Part shown: piece after piece, positions 32,853 to 46,300 of the stretch
Layout: every line of letters begins with the position of its first letter
Position numbering within the stretch: position 1 is the first letter of the stretch
Source: Corinectria fuckeliana
Lineage: Eukaryota; Ascomycota; Sordariomycetes; Hypocreales; Nectriaceae
NCBI GenBank assembly: GCA_019137255.1
Contig: WPDH01000073.1
Location: 62,001 to 126,000 of the forward strand
Direction of reading: 5' to 3'
Length of the DNA stretch: 64,000 nucleotides
The notes under the pieces: model-generated
Seen by the model: only the letters and a program-made list of their open reading frames with translations
Database searches by the model: none
Told to the model about the DNA's origin: nothing
Program-made: the position numbers and the translations under genes

Positions 32853-35299
32853 AGATGGATCGTCCCTCACCCCCCCGAGCGCATGACCCCTCACAACCGG
32901 CCTCCCGCCTCGTGTTCCTGCCTCCGGTCCAGACCTTGACTCACTCGTCTGAGTGACCGCATTGGGCAGCCTCGTGAACACCTGGAGGAGGGTCGCGGGG
33001 GCGAGTCAGGTGTTGTGGCGCACGCCAATCAGAGGAGACGGCGGGACACCATCACGCGCTGAAGGACACTCCTCGCAACCCTTTCACGCATCTTGTGGCC
33101 TCGCGATGCGGGCCATGAGCCACGGCAGTCTCCTTGTGATGGATCGTGGATGGCGCCATCGGATGTGCAGCGGCAGCGGTGCAGCCGTCGTCAGAAGCCA
33201 TCGACGTCTTCCAGCCCGTACCCGCTTCGGGGCCGTCGGTCGGTCATGCGGTCTCGGTAGTTGCATCCCCAACTCGACTTTACGCCCGGAGGTTTTCAAC
33301 CTAGTCGACGATCCAGCTAGCGCAAGACTCCAACCCAACCAGCTCTGGGCGGGTAGATCCGCGCTGAGAGCCATCATCACATACATACACGCATGCCTTC
33401 CTTGCCTCCGCCGACGGCTTGCGTAATTATCTATGTACACTTTACGCACCCCGCTCTGCCGGACGCTGCGGCTGCGCATCATGATGCTTGCTGGTGGCGC
33501 ATGCGTTTGTTGCGCATTGCATTGCACAGCATTGCATTGCATTGCACATTGCATTGTATTCGTCATGTTCTTGTCATTGTTTCCATTTTGGGAAGTCCAA
33601 TTTGGTGAGGGACGGCGTGTTTGTCATTTGCTCTCTTTCACGACCTTCTGTCGGTCTAGGCCTATCTGACAGCTTCTTCTGGGGTGCAGGGCTGGTGTTG
33701 TCATAGATCTTGTCTGTTCACCTTCTACATTCCGTCCTCCTTTTCCTTTTCTCTTTCTTTATTTTCCTTTTACTGTATGGCCTTGGGTGCGCTCGCCCAA
33801 GGAAGGCGATACAACATAGACGGCTTGGCTTGGTACTAGGTAGGTAGCTACGAGACATGCGGAATTGAGACTCGTATTGCGGCGGTTGGGCAACGGGCAC
33901 GAATGAGATGTCGGGACAGGCACAGGCACAGTTGGAATCAGGACAAGGGCATGCGGGTTTCTTTATTGGTCGCGGTTATTCTAGTCGCTGGGATCTGCTT
34001 CTTCTTCCCCAGCTCTGGGTGATTTCTCTTTTATTATCAACAGGCATTATACCCTTCGTGTGCATTAAGGCTTTTTTCTTTTTTATCCCCGTCGTGTTAA
34101 CGACAGGTAGGAATCGGGACTGGGTGACGGCGGGCTCTACTGGATTGTTGACGCCTGCGATGGAATGATAGTTTTTCGCGTAGTATTAAGGGCGGTAATA
34201 CAGACAGTTGTTGTTTTTGATTGAGTAACACGGGCCGATGTCTCGGACCTGGATGTGACGGGAATGTTGTTGGCGTGTTTTGCGTCGCGCATAGTTAGTA
34301 ACAGTAGTACTGGATGCCAGACTTGCCATGTCAAACACACAAGGCCTTGCATAATAATGGACAGGTATTTTCCAGGGCTCCATGGCTGCATCCTCGACGC
34401 CTGGTCGCTGTGTCATAAAGTGCCCTGCGTCGTGTTGTGTACACGCTTCGTTTTGGGCAAATCTCCTGGTGACGATGCTAGGCGTGCTCTCTTGTGCTCC
34501 ATCGCGGGACTTGTGGTAGCACGGGGCTAGCTAGACTGACGGATTCCGTTTCTCTTCCAGGCTCGTCGTGCGTGTGACGCTTCTCGTGCTTCGTCAGATG
34601 CGCGTTGCGGTTTCCCGTGTGACCTTGCCCGGGGCCGATGGGTTAGTTACACTTGCCCCGAGGCACTTTGTGTATTCGCACGTGGGTTTCGAGCTTGATA
34701 ACTTGCTTGAGACTGAATTGTCTGAGCCATGTGGCTTCGGGTGTTATCATCAACGATTGCGTCTCAAGATATACTGAATCGACCGGTGAGAATGGCTGGT
34801 TGGAAGCGTCATGACAGGGCTCCCTCGAAACAATTATAGAAAAGGGTGGCCCTAACCCTACGAGCAGGAACGCAGTCTTGCCAAGTCTTTCAACCCCCAA
34901 AACCGCCCCGCATGAGTAAGGAGGAGACTATATGGCTCAAGCCCTTCCACCCGCCTCTGGATACATCACGCATGCAGACGACGATATCGGGTGGTCAGTT
35001 TCTCGCAACTCCTCAGTTTTGTCTCTGCGCTACGAGCACGGTCAAATCGGTTATTTAGCGGCGCAGTTGAGTAGTGGTAGTTGTCTCAGCCAAGACAGGT
35101 GTTCCTCTCGGATACCACAGGATCGGGAAACAGGGACGGGTAGGACGGGTAGGTAAGACACTCCTGGGATAGGTGCTTATGGTAGGGTTCGGAGTAGAGC
35201 GCGAGTCGGGCGGTTTCTGCGTTTGGACTGACCTCGGGAGAAACATTGTAGTCCAGGGCTGAGAGGTGAGCAAGTATGACATGGCCATTAGATGAGCCG
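32853..35299. other. Intergenic region after medA
   Basis: Contains the medA 3'UTR (T-rich and CT-rich runs at 33.5-33.8 kb) and a GCATT repeat. The frame at about 35086-35538 on the minus strand may be the decayed tail of the NACHT relic. No other gene seen. Confidence 0.45.
33514..33556. repeat. GCATT short tandem repeat
   Basis: About eight GCATT/GCACA-type units in 43 bases, with internal CA interruptions, in the medA 3' flank. Confidence 0.8.
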
Positions 35300-36379
35300 A
35301 CGACGAGGCTGTTTCCATGGGTTAAAGCTATTAAAGGACTCCAGCTGGAACGCTGTCTGCCGAAAACTAGCAAAGTGTGTTTGACACGGCCAGTACAGCT
35401 ACCGATATGCGTATGATGTCGGCTCTGCAAAGACCTCCTACGCTCCCGTGGATTTGACCAGAGGCTGGCACGAGACTTGGGGGAGTCGCGAACAGCCAGC
35501 TTAATTCTGGGTCGCTCCCTAACTGGTCTGCGATACACCGATGAATGCCTTTCTCGATCTCTGGGATATAATCTTCTAGTGCCATATGTCTCCCATGCAT
35601 GAAGGCTCGTTGAACACTAGCATCATTCTGGTTTGTTGCCATGGTCCTGCTCGTGGAGACCGGGTCGGTCAGGCAGTCTAGGGCCTTTGCAAGTAATCTG
35701 AAATCCGCAACCTCGTCCGTAGCGTAAACAAAGACATAGATAGACCCTTCGTTTCCTAGCGAGTTCCCGAGTCATGTCATGCATTAGCTCTATTGTTGGA
35801 CGGGTTCCCTGGCTTTGTCCTGTACTCGGCAGACATGCACACGGGAGTTTTTGTGGGAAGGACTTGAGCTGAGCGCACAACTGGGCCAGTACTGCTTCGA
35901 GGATTCTTGCCATGTCCAGGGTGTCAGGATCACGGAAGTCGCAGTAAGATAAAGCGTATATCGCTTCGTCGCCAAGCAGCGACATTGCAGGCAAACGCGT
36001 CAGTCGTGCGAGTGCTCAGCCTCGGGCCTAGAAAACACTTATATCGTAGCTATTTCCCAGGAGCCTGCTAGATCAGGTTCAGTTGTTAGCAAGTGCCGAT
36101 TCAGAATGGTTCGTATTTGGTCAGGTAGCCAGTGTTGTCTCTCCTCACTTTGACTTACCGGCCGCTGAACCACAAAGGCGCCACTCTTCTCTCTGGCCAC
36201 GCTATGAAGTGTTTGCCTCGGAGAAGCGATTCCAAGGTTCTAGACGGGACGCTGTACTGGCTGAATGGCGAACTTGTACGGGCTTCAACGGTGAGAGCCA
36301 ATGGATAACTAGCGTTTTGACGTTTATCCGAGCAGAAACGGATCCTTAGACCACGAAAAATACTAGCACCGCTATCCAT
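35300..36379 (-). pseudogene. Decayed NACHT-type STAND NTPase gene
   Basis: Minus-strand pieces in order: LESLLRGKHFIAWPERR with LWFSGR (36379-36155), ending at GGCCG|GTAAGT just where a P-loop should follow; then YALSYCDFRDPDTLDMAR and ILEAVLAQLCAQL (35994 on), the usual block after the P-loop; then in another frame IYVFVYATDEVADFRLLAKAL, a Walker B-like hhhhDALDE segment with Tyr for the first Asp; then MALEDYIPEIEKGIH and ADQLGSDPELSWL. The frame changes near 35760 and no P-loop Lys is readable, so the gene looks dead. Intact relatives are NLR-like proteins of self/non-self recognition, usually with ankyrin or WD repeats; none is clear here. The 35367-35086 part is uncertain. Confidence 0.6.
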
Positions 36380-36819
36380 CCTACAATGTTTTCAGTGAGT
36401 TACTCGAGGCTTCTTGCGTAACCTGAACAGTACTTGAGAAGTGCCTGAGCAAAGCCGGAGTAAGTGGCGAGGGGTGATGCGGGTAGCAGGTACAGGTGAA
36501 GGGCAACTCTCGGGAGTGACAATAACTGAACCCGTACTTGGAACCGCCTCGTAAGAGTGCTACCTCTAGCCCGTCACTATACAGCACCCAAGCCCAGAAT
36601 TATAGACTATTACCATTACCAGTCTAGATAGTGGCTCTCGTCTATCTTCGTCTATCATACATACTATACTAGCTTTCTGGTGGGGATGGCACCTGCGAAC
36701 AACTCGATGGTGGCACCACCACGATAGATGTTGCGGGTATATACAAGAAAAGAGGACGTCTAGGACACAATGCGGAGGAGCGCGGCGAAGGGGAGAGGAT
36801 ATCGATCAGCAGGAGCCGG
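36380..36819. other. Short intergenic region
   Basis: No gene seen; should contain the tim17 3'UTR. Confidence 0.4.
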
Positions 36820-37461
36820 TCATGCCAGAGCAAGCTCGCTGTTTGGCGGAGGCGCGGGTACCTGTTCAAGATAGATCTTGTCAGCACAGAGCATCAAGCC
36901 AAGCACGCGGACAATGACAGCAACACGGGGAAACCTCGTTCAACTCACCTCCAGCTTTGTGCTTGCCGCCATCATCTTCCCGAAGCCAATGCCGACGCCC
37001 TCGATGATGGCAAGCAGCACAGCGCACCCAATGGCGCCGTTTCTCGCGGCCCGGAAGCCGCCTCGGATCGCCAGAGACCCGCCCGTCATGAACCCGGCCC
37101 CGATGGCGTTCCAGGGGTCTTCCTTGTGCCGCACGCCCTTGATGGCGCAGTCGAACGTGCTGAAGAGGCCGCCCCAGACGCCGAAGTTGCCGCCCAGCAC
37201 CGGCGCGCGCATCTTGACGGCCGTGATGGCGCCTACCCGCCGCTCGCCGTACGGGCTGTTGCGGAAGCCCTTGATGCCGTGCCAGATGGTGCCGCCGACC
37301 GCCTGTTGAAGGGGGGGAAGAAGGGAGTCCATTAGTTTCGCTCGTTCTTCGTTCTGGGTTGGGTTTGGAGGCGATCAGGGACGTACCCCCATTGCGAAGG
37401 CACCGCCGAAGTCGTTCAGGATGACCCAAGGGCACGGGTCCCGCCCGTGATCCATAGCCAT
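36820..37461 (-). CDS. tim17: Mitochondrial inner-membrane translocase subunit Tim17
   Basis: Three exons on the minus strand: 37461-37387, 37302-36949 and 36861-36820, with introns of 84 and 87 bases (GTACGT...CAACAG; GTGAGT...GAACAG). Product 156 aa. Tim17 is the core of the TIM23 presequence translocase and gates import into the matrix. The protein begins MAMDHGRDPCPWVILNDFGG and continues IWHGIKGFRNSPYGER, GGNFGVWGGLFSTFDC, KEDPWNAI and GGSLAIRGG, with four predicted membrane helices. The start at 37461 rather than the next Met at 37455 puts the conserved cysteines at C10 and C77, the same numbers as the disulfide of yeast Tim17. The last exon adds VPAPPPNSELALA, in place of the Pro-rich tail of other fungi. 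Confidence 0.96.
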
Positions 37462-40400
37462 TGTGTAGTTTCTCGAGAAGAGGGATTTCGAAATTGGACG
37501 GAGTGGCGGATGCGGAGGCGGATTTGTTGAAATGCTGGATAATTACTCCGGACTTCGCACCATGACGTGGATTTCAGCGGCAATGTTTTTAGCTGCGGCC
37601 CACATTTATCGGCCTTGCGTTCTTGCGCCCCCGGCAACCTTCGAAACGGCTCTTCGACACGGCTCAGAGTGATTACTAAGGAGACATTTCCCGTATTAAT
37701 TATCTTCTACAACTCGTTTATGTAACCTAATTACTTAATCTAATACTCATCAGTCTTCGGCAACCATCTTCTGCAATGTATTGCCGCTTTGCGTAACGTA
37801 CAATTGCTAACGTTTACTTCTGATCTTGGCGCAGAATAAGGCTGATGGCTTCTGGTCGCTGTTCGTAGTGTTCAAATGGGTTACATACTGAAGCTGGGAG
37901 ACGCGCATGCGGGTGCAACACAACTGCAGCCAAAGACAAGTCGCTAGGTTAACAACAAGACTTTGTAGCATGTTTAGCGTGCAATTTTATTTGTTCAGCT
38001 GAACAAAAAAATTGGGAATTACTTCTGAGGAAGCAGGGGAAGGCGGAACTGGAGGGGCGAGCATCAGCGAGCTAGCACGCCTGTAATTGTCCGGCTGTCT
38101 AGGCGGAAGACAGCCTTGTCGCAGACGTGGGCTCCTTCCTGTCGCTTCTTGGCCTCTCGAAACTTGAGGTCAGAGACGTTGTTCATGGTGCTGATGAGCA
38201 GGTTTTCTCTTTTCAGATGACTCCAAGCAGTTGAGATTAGGATTAAAGAATTGTGACCCAGTGAGTTGGAAGGTGCTGTGAAACTAGTTACTATTCTTCT
38301 GCCCCCCACGCCGATTGGAGGATGATGAGAAATATAGCCTGAAGTTGTCACAGCATGGATGGATTAAACACAATTAGTGGGAGTCATGTGTCACCCTTCA
38401 GGCTGGCATTGGCGGTCTCTTGCTGACTCGTCCCTTGCGCTGCGCTTCACTGGTTGAAAATGGAATCTTGCCTGCCGCATCCGTTTGCATCCCCGACTCT
38501 ACCTATGATGATTCGTGTCTTACCAGTTAAACACAAACAGCCAGTAGACCCTAAAAGTGGCTGTTAATACAGTGCAGATTCAGATTTGAGGTGTCATAAC
38601 TGCTAGTCGTTTGCCGCTGCCATCCCTGGCAAGCTCATAGTTGATAGCCTAGGCCGTCAGATCGCCATCTTCTGCATGCTCAATTCCGGATATTAGTTCA
38701 ATATCTATTAGCTATGTTCTTCATGAGGTGCTAATCAATTTTATGGCTCTTGGCATCCTTCTGTATGGCCTACGTAATGGCGGTCTTGGGTTGGAAGTTC
38801 TATCTCATCAACGCGTCCTGGGACCTCGTCTTCCTCGTAATCGCTACTTCACGTTTGTCGGAACTGAGGCGCTCACTCTCGAAGAAAATTCTGCTAAATG
38901 TAAAGGGGCACAAAGACTGTACTCTAAAGTCCATAATGACACCGTATAATTCTAGTTCCCTGTCACATTTTTTCGGGGAGGGCAGCGATAACTGTCTATT
39001 GAGTCGTGACATATGCTGCGATCGTTTTAACCGTATTCAACCCGTAACTTCCCTTCATCATGTGCAAAATGTCGTTGAATGACGCCTACATCATGCTATT
39101 AAATACTTGAGATAGAATTACCCGACTCAGTTATACACAACCTAGGGTTTGGTCTACTGCTTTAACCTTTTAGTCAAATAATTGCATGAAAATTGTTTAC
39201 TAACTTGAGGTTGAGTAGCAGTACCCCTAAGCATTGTCTACCCCACCGGACACATACACTGACCTATTCCAGCCAAGATGAGGCCAAGAAATGGGACTTG
39301 TCATTGGGTTGAGAGGACTTTGCAGCAGGACACTACCGCATCTTTTGGAATGGTATAATTAAATGGTATATCAGCCGGGAGGCTGCTTATTAGGCCAAGA
39401 GTAAATATAGGCGAAGAACATCAATGGAGATTTCCTTACGAAGGTGACTGGAGGCTGTGCTGGCTTTTCTTTCTCATGGCACAGCGTCGGGTAGAGATTC
39501 CCGGTAAAGCCTTGCTCTTAGTCAAGCCCCTGAACGGAGCCAAGAAGCCTGGTGTCTGCCAGGACGCTGATGCATATCCCAGCAATGCCGATGCCACAAG
39601 AAATGACGGCTGCTTCAGTACTACTTCGTGCTTTCGAGGGAACTCCAGCGAGGCTTTTCGTCTGCTGATACAGTCGGTTGGCTAGGTGTCGTGCAAATCG
39701 CAACATCCACTGTGGGAGAAGTCTTGTCCCATGTCAAGATGCGAGGGTCGCATCGCTAGGCGCCGATCAAGAGCCAAGAAGACTCGGGTGCAAAGGATGA
39801 ACGTTCATAATATGTAGGTACCTATATTGATCAAGCCGTACCGTGCTCATCCGCGCATCGGGGCTTTTCGGATACTGGGAGCTGTCATCATGGGTAAAAC
39901 CATCACATCATGTTTTCTGTTCAGATCATGAGACATTCCCTACGTGCGGCGGACTCCACCCCGAGGGAGCGGAGAGAAAAGCTTTCCTCTTGGGAGTGGG
40001 AGCGGTTACCTTTTGCAGTTGCCCTGGCCTGCATAAGGATGGGTAAACGTCGCGAATCAGGCTTCACCTATAAGCAAGGGTCACTTTAAGGATTTGGGTA
40101 GTGGTGTTAGGCGACGGTGGGCTGGAGCCTGGGCGCTCGCTCTCCGGGAGGACGGAAGGAGGACGGAAATGCATCGCGGCGGGGAGCTGGAGTGGGTGAC
40201 AGAGGGAGGTGAACAAACCGGTCGACCAGATCAACGAACAAAGATGAATCGACGTTCATTACCCTGGACCACTCTTGTGTTCAACGACGCAGTAAGTACA
40301 TGCATAATCCGACTGCCTAGGCGAGTGTGTACCAACCAGATTGCCATCTCGTGCACTTCACACCGTGATAGCCCAGGTAGTTTACCTTGTAAGGATGAGA

Positions 40401-41220
40401 GGTATATATGATCTTGTGTTGCATTTTTGGCGTCAATCCAAGGGAAAAGCCCCGCTGAAACCAGGAGTTGGCACAGGACAAGCGGGCTTGTCGAATGGTC
40501 TGCATTGTCCGCACTAAAATAAACAAAGTCTCGGTGAAAGCTGCAAAGGGTTCAGTATGAGTCATGACTAAACAGACAGCAAAGACCCTGAAGTACCAAG
40601 ACTTGGTTGGTCTCAGGGTTGACCTTGGGGTTATTTATCAATCTCCGCCGCAGTTAAGAATAAGCATCACTGGGTAGTCCCCGCCTGGAAAATACTGAAA
40701 GATGGCGGGGTAAGTTACGGGGTAATTAAGTGAGCCCCGCCACACGGTGGTTGCATGAGAAGCAAAGGGCAAGATAATCACCCGAATACTGTTATGTAAG
40801 TTACTCAATCTTGGGCTGAACTCAAGCAACACAGCACGTGAGGATAACCTTTGCACACTGACTCATAAAGCCGCTTCTGTATAGCCGAGGCAAAGAATAC
40901 GCGTTATGCGCTGTAATGTGATATGCAGACGCAAAGTGTACCGCGGCATGGAGGAGGATAAGTATTTGCTTGGCACGAGCTTTTAGCCTCAACCTTTTCG
41001 AGAAGACGGATCGAAAACGCCTTGCAAGTCGCCATCGTTCGATGCTTGCAGCATGCGGGTTAGATTACCTATTGGACAAGACGGCATCCGTACTTCGGAC
41101 ATCCGAGGAGGATGGCGGGGCAGCGTGGGTGCGGGGCGGGCGAGAGGAGTGGGTACTGCGGCGGAGCACGTGACTGATTGCAGTGGGCGGGGCACGGAGG
41201 AACCGGGGGCGGAGCGAGGA

Positions 41221-41254
41221 GGAGGCGGAGGCGGAGGCGGAGGCGGAGGCGGAG
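41221..41254. repeat. GGAGGC hexanucleotide repeat
   Basis: Nearly six uninterrupted GGAGGC units on the plus strand; strand-asymmetric purine run, possibly quadruplex-forming. Confidence 0.85.
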
Positions 41255-42966
41255 AATCCTGGTCGCCACCGGGAGGGAGACGTAGGTTGACTAGAGATGC
41301 TGGAAGATAAGACGGAGATGCCGAGAAAAACAAGCGGAGCAAATAACATGGCCATGGAGAATGGGGAAACCGTTTAGATAGATCCAAGTGTAATGCGTGT
41401 TGTACAGAAGGCGTTGCACAGACAGAAACTAATTAGCGACCCATCTGTCCCGCAAGTCTCACCCGGTTGTCCTCGATTCACCAGTGTCGCAATCTTCTTT
41501 CCCCCCTCCCCCTCCTCCCTTGAAAAAAGGAAGAGGAGAAGCGAGCTCGCCAACATAGCCAAGACGCTTTGCATGTGGCATCCGGGCACCATGATTGGGC
41601 CCCGCAAAGACGAGATAAGCTTACCCAGCAAATGCCAAACCAGAACCTTGAGGACCACGAGTTTCCACCGGAAACCAATCAATTGTCGTGCCAAGAGGAC
41701 TCTTAACCGTGCGCGGAGGGTACGTATTACGTAGTTTCTGCTTCGCCAAGAGCCTCCGCCAAGGGGTTGCCAAGCGTTCTGCTGTAAGGAGCCACGCCAC
41801 GCCATTGATGATTGTGCGCAGCAGGAGGCAAACTACATACACAGGATCCACTGTTTTCTAGCCAAGCAGCCGCCAAGCGATCCGTCGCTGGACAAGGCGA
41901 AAACTTGGACAAGGTTGCTCCGGAGGCAAGTCAGAACCCAAGAACAGGAGCCATGCGGCTCTTGGCGCCAAGGTGGGTTAGTCGATAAACCTTGATCCAT
42001 TTAGGCTCTCTCTCGGTGAGACAACTAGTTGGTTTGTCAAGGTTGTTTGCGTGGCGGCCCACGGCTGAATGACGGAAGTTGAAGCAAAGCATTTTGGACC
42101 TATTTGCCGAGGGGGAACGGGCCTGTGGATGGAAGCTCTCGGGGATTTAACTCCCCTTCTAGAACGTCAGCTGGTCTGCGATGGACGCGGGACACGAGCC
42201 ATGGCAAGGAGGATCGGACCGGGAGCTCTGTCGACGTCAACCAAGCCAAACACGGCCATGGCGGAGCTCACCCGACGGCCGGGGCAGCATGGTATCATAC
42301 CCCCCCGATGACCTCACAACCCGCTCTTGGGTTTCTTGGCTGGCCGTGTCCCCTTCCTCGCGCCTCGCCGGGCTTTGCAGCGATGCGTCGTCGGCGTCTG
42401 TCTGTCTTGGCCTTGCACATGTTTGGTCCAGAGCGCCAAGCGCCAAGCGCGTGCTGAACCCACTTCGCTCTTAGCACACCACTCCACAGCCCACACTCTT
42501 ACACTCTCACTGACACAAATCATCGCTCTCCCATGCAAACTGGGTAGACGCAGACTATCTGCCAAGTACCATTTCGGGGGGCGACGCCGAGAAAAACCGA
42601 ACAATTCGGCCTCGTCTCTTTCCCCCTTGACGTCACGGGACCCCTCCTCACGGCCGTCCTCCTCCACCACGCTTCCAACCACCGCCGCCATATCCGTAGA
42701 TAGCCAACGCAGCCAAGAAGGCCAAGATGCGCCCCCCCTCCCCCCCCTTCTCTGTCTCCCCTGGTGTGATGAGCCCGTCGCGCGCCGTGGGGAACAAGCA
42801 GAACATGGGCCGTGGAAGCTCTTCCCTGACTCGCCGTCGGCGTCGGGATGGAGTCGTGCCAAGCAAGCAGAGCCGGTCCTTCTCCCCAAGGGTGGGCTTC
42901 CGTCATCCGGAGTTCGTGACGAGGAGTTGGGAGTTGGGATAAACGCATCTGCCGGATTCAGAGGTC

Positions 42967-42974
42967 TATATATA
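42967..42974 (+). promoter_or_regulatory. TATA-like element of the ENA ATPase gene
   Basis: TATATATA, 377 bases before the start codon and followed by a CT-rich leader, so a 300+ base 5'UTR is implied. Confidence 0.45.
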
Positions 42975-43290
42975 CTCGGGTACCCCGCATACCCCCTTCC
43001 GCCGAGGCCCTTTCTTCTTCTCGCTGTAAAACCATCAAAGAGGAAAAGGGCCAATTACCGTATACAAGATTCAGTGCCTCGTCGATACTTCTGTCGATAC
43101 ATGGTAGTCGCTCGCTGTTTACGTTCCGAGCCTCAATTGCATCTTTATGCCCCACGTCAATGGCGTCTGGGTAGACTTTCGCACCATCGTTTACTGAACC
43201 CTCTTCGAAAACATACCTCCACGTGTAAGCGAGCAAACACCATCGCCAACTTACAGTCAGGGCACAACCGAACGCGTTTCAAGCCTCAGC

Positions 43291-43317
43291 CCTCCTCCTC
43301 CTCCTCCTCCTCCTCCT
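43291..43317 (+). repeat. CCT trinucleotide repeat in the ATPase leader
   Basis: Nine uninterrupted CCT units, 33 bases before the ATG at 43351. Confidence 0.85.
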
Positions 43318-43350
43318 TCCTGTCTCCCTGGCTTCGAGAAAACCACAGCC

Positions 43351-46300
43351 ATGGCGGACTTCCCCAAGCATCCCTTCCTCCTCTCCGTCCAGGAGACGGC
43401 GCAGGCCCTCGGCACCGACATAGACAAGGGCCTAACGTCGCAACAGGTCGCCGAGCTTCAGCAGAAATACCCCGAAAATGTACTTGACGTCGGCGGTACT
43501 GTGCCTTGGTACAGCATCCTGACCAAGCAGATCCTCAATGCCATGATTATTGTGAGTCTTGCCATTGCTGCATGCGAGCGGGCATCATCCGCTAATTACT
43601 CGCCTCTAGGTTCTCGTGTTTGCCATGGCTCTCAGCTTCGGCATCAAAGATTACATCGAGGGCGGCGTCTTGGCCTTCGTCATCGCCCTCAACGTCACCA
43701 TCGGCTTCTGGCAAGAGTACCGCGCTGAGAAACGCATGGATGCTCTGCGAGCTCTCTCGTCTCCCAGTGCCATGGTGCTCCGCGATGGAAAGACCCAGGT
43801 CATCTCCAAGTACGCCCCTCCCCACCCGTCATCGTCCAGGTCTGTCCCGATGCTAATCCCTCCCACAGCCCCGAAGTGGTTCCCGGCGAAATCGTTCTTC
43901 TGAAGATGGGCGACACCGTCCCCGCCGACCTCCGACTGTTTGAAGCCATGAACCTTGCCTGCGAGGAAGGCCAGCTCACCGGCGAGTCCATCCCCGTTGA
44001 GAAGATCACCGAGAACAACATCGTGGACCCGGGCACCGAGAAGCTCGTCACCTCTGAGCAGGAGATTGGCATTGGTGACCGCGTCAACATGGCCTACGCC
44101 ACCACCGTCGTCCGAAAAGGCCGTGGTCGTGGCATTGTGACCGCTACCGGCATGGAGACCGAGGTTGGGAAGATTGCGGCCTCGACGTCCAAGAAGCAGC
44201 GCAAGCCTGGACGCTCCATGAACTGGCACAAGTACGGCAAGCGTCAGCCCGTCGTCGGCCTTTCCAAGCGTGTCTACGATGTCATTGGCAAGTTCCTCGG
44301 CCTCACCGAGGGCACTCCTCTCCAGAGGAAGCTTTCTGCTCTGGCCTATGTTCTCTTTGGCTGCGCCGTCATCCTGGCCATTGTCGTCTTTGCCGTGAAC
44401 CACTTCAACATGCGAAACGAGGTCATTATTTATGCTACCTCTCTCGGCATCGCCATCATCCCCGAGTCCCTTGTTGCGTAAGCCACCTTCGATCCCAAGC
44501 ACTCCAGCGTGTCGGTTGCTAACCCGCGGAGACAGTGTTTTGACCATCACCATGGTCGTCGCCGTCACCGTCATGCGAAAGGCCAACGTCGTCGTCCGTG
44601 ATCTCTCGGCCCTAGAGGCCCTCGGCGGCGTCACTAACATCTGCTCCGACAAGACCGGCACCCTGACCGAGGGCGCCATGATCGTCCGCAAGGCCTGGAT
44701 CCCCTCGTCGCACCTCTACACCGTCCGCGAGTCGCAGAGCCCCAACGATCCCACCAAGGGCAAGGTCACCTACTCCAAGCAGGACTCCCAAAAGCCCGAG
44801 TCCGAGGAGCCTCCTCGCGACTACGACCGCGAGCGCTCTGCCGCCGTCCTCAAGTTCGACGTCCCCGACGAGAAGCTCAACCCACCCAAGTCGGCCAGGG
44901 CCCCCGTGCCCGAGGTCGACTGCGAGATGACTTACGCGCTCCGGGCTTACCTCCTGGCGACTGCCCTCTGCAACCTGGCCACCGTCCGATTCGACGAGGA
45001 GGAGGAGAAGTGGCAGACCACCGGCGAGCCCACCGAGATTGCCCTCCAGGTCTTCGCCCATCGCTTCAACTGCGGCAAGAAGACGCTCGAGGCCGAGGGC
45101 TGGAAGCAGACGGCCGAGTTCCCCTTCGACAGCTCCATCAAGCGCATGTCCGTCGTCTACGACGCCCCCAAGACTGCCGGCGGCTCTATCATCGACTCCG
45201 AGAACAGCATGGTCTTCACCAAGGGCGCCGTCGAGCGTGTCCTGGACCTTTGCTCACACATGGGCACCGGCGAGGACCGCCAGGCCGTTACCGACGAGCT
45301 CAAGGAGGAGGTGCTCGACCAGATGAACGCGCTCGCCTCCCAGGGCCAGCGTGTCCTTGCCATCGCCTACCGCCCCTGGGACGGTCGCTTCACTGCCAAG
45401 CAGGGCTCGTCGCCCGACGAGGACGAGAAGCTCCGTTCCGGCGTGGAGCGGGACCTGACCCTGCTCGGCCTCGCCGGCATCTACGATCCTCCCCGCCGCG
45501 AGACGAAGCCGTCCATCTCCGAGTGCTCGCAGGCTGGCATCCGCGTCCACATGCTGACGGGCGACCACCCCGAGACGGCCAAGGCCATCGCCAAGGAGGT
45601 CGGCATCATCCCCAAGAACCTCGGCGTCCTGCCCGACCACGTCGCCCGGTCCATCGTCCAGAAGGCCACCGACTTTGACCGGATGACGGAGGACGAAATC
45701 GACGCGCTCGAGGAGCTTCCCCTGGTCATTGCCCGCTGCGCCCCCGACACCAAGACGCGCATGATCGACGCCCTCCGCCGCCGCGGCGCCTTCATGGCCA
45801 TGACGGGCGACGGCGTCAATGACGCTCCCTCGCTGTCCCGCGCCGACGTCGGCATCGCCATGGGCTCCGGCTCCGACGTGGCCAAGTCGGCGGCCAAGAT
45901 CGTGCTCACCGACGACAAGTTCAACTCCATCGTGTCGGCCATCCGCGAGGGCCGCCGCATGTTCGACAACATCCAGAAGTTCGTGCTGCACCTGCTGACG
46001 TCCAACGTCGGCGAGGTGATCCTGCTCGTCGCGGGCCTGGGCTTCGTCGACCGCACCGGCTTCTCCGTCTTCCCCGTGTCGCCGCTGCAGATCATCTGGA
46101 TCAACATGGCCACGTCGTCGTTCCCGGCCTTTGGGCTCGGCCGCGAAGCCGCGGGCCAGGACGTGATGCGCAAGCCGCCGCAGGACAAGAAGCGCGGCGT
46201 CTTCACCAACCAGATCATCGTCGACATGATCGTCTACGGCTGCATCATGGGCGCGTGCACCATGGCTACCTTCTGCATCATCATCTACGGCGCCAACGGC

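Larger units (their letters stand above)
37462..43350. other. Long intergenic region between tim17 and the ENA ATPase gene
   Basis: About 5.9 kb with no recognisable protein. The 37.7-40 kb part is AT-richer; 41-43.3 kb is GC-richer and includes the ATPase promoter and leader. Frames up to 386 codons at 42327-43487 overlap the real start in another frame and carry simple Ser/Pro/Arg composition. Confidence 0.5.

Noticed and set aside
31470..32981. 503-codon minus frame opposite medA
   Set aside because: Antisense shadow; Arg/Gly/Val composition and no motif.
42327..43487. Long plus-strand frame of 386 codons overlapping the start of the ATPase gene
   Set aside because: Composition is low-complexity Ser/Pro/Arg; it passes through a TATA-like element, the leader and the CCT repeat, and overlaps the true coding start in another frame.
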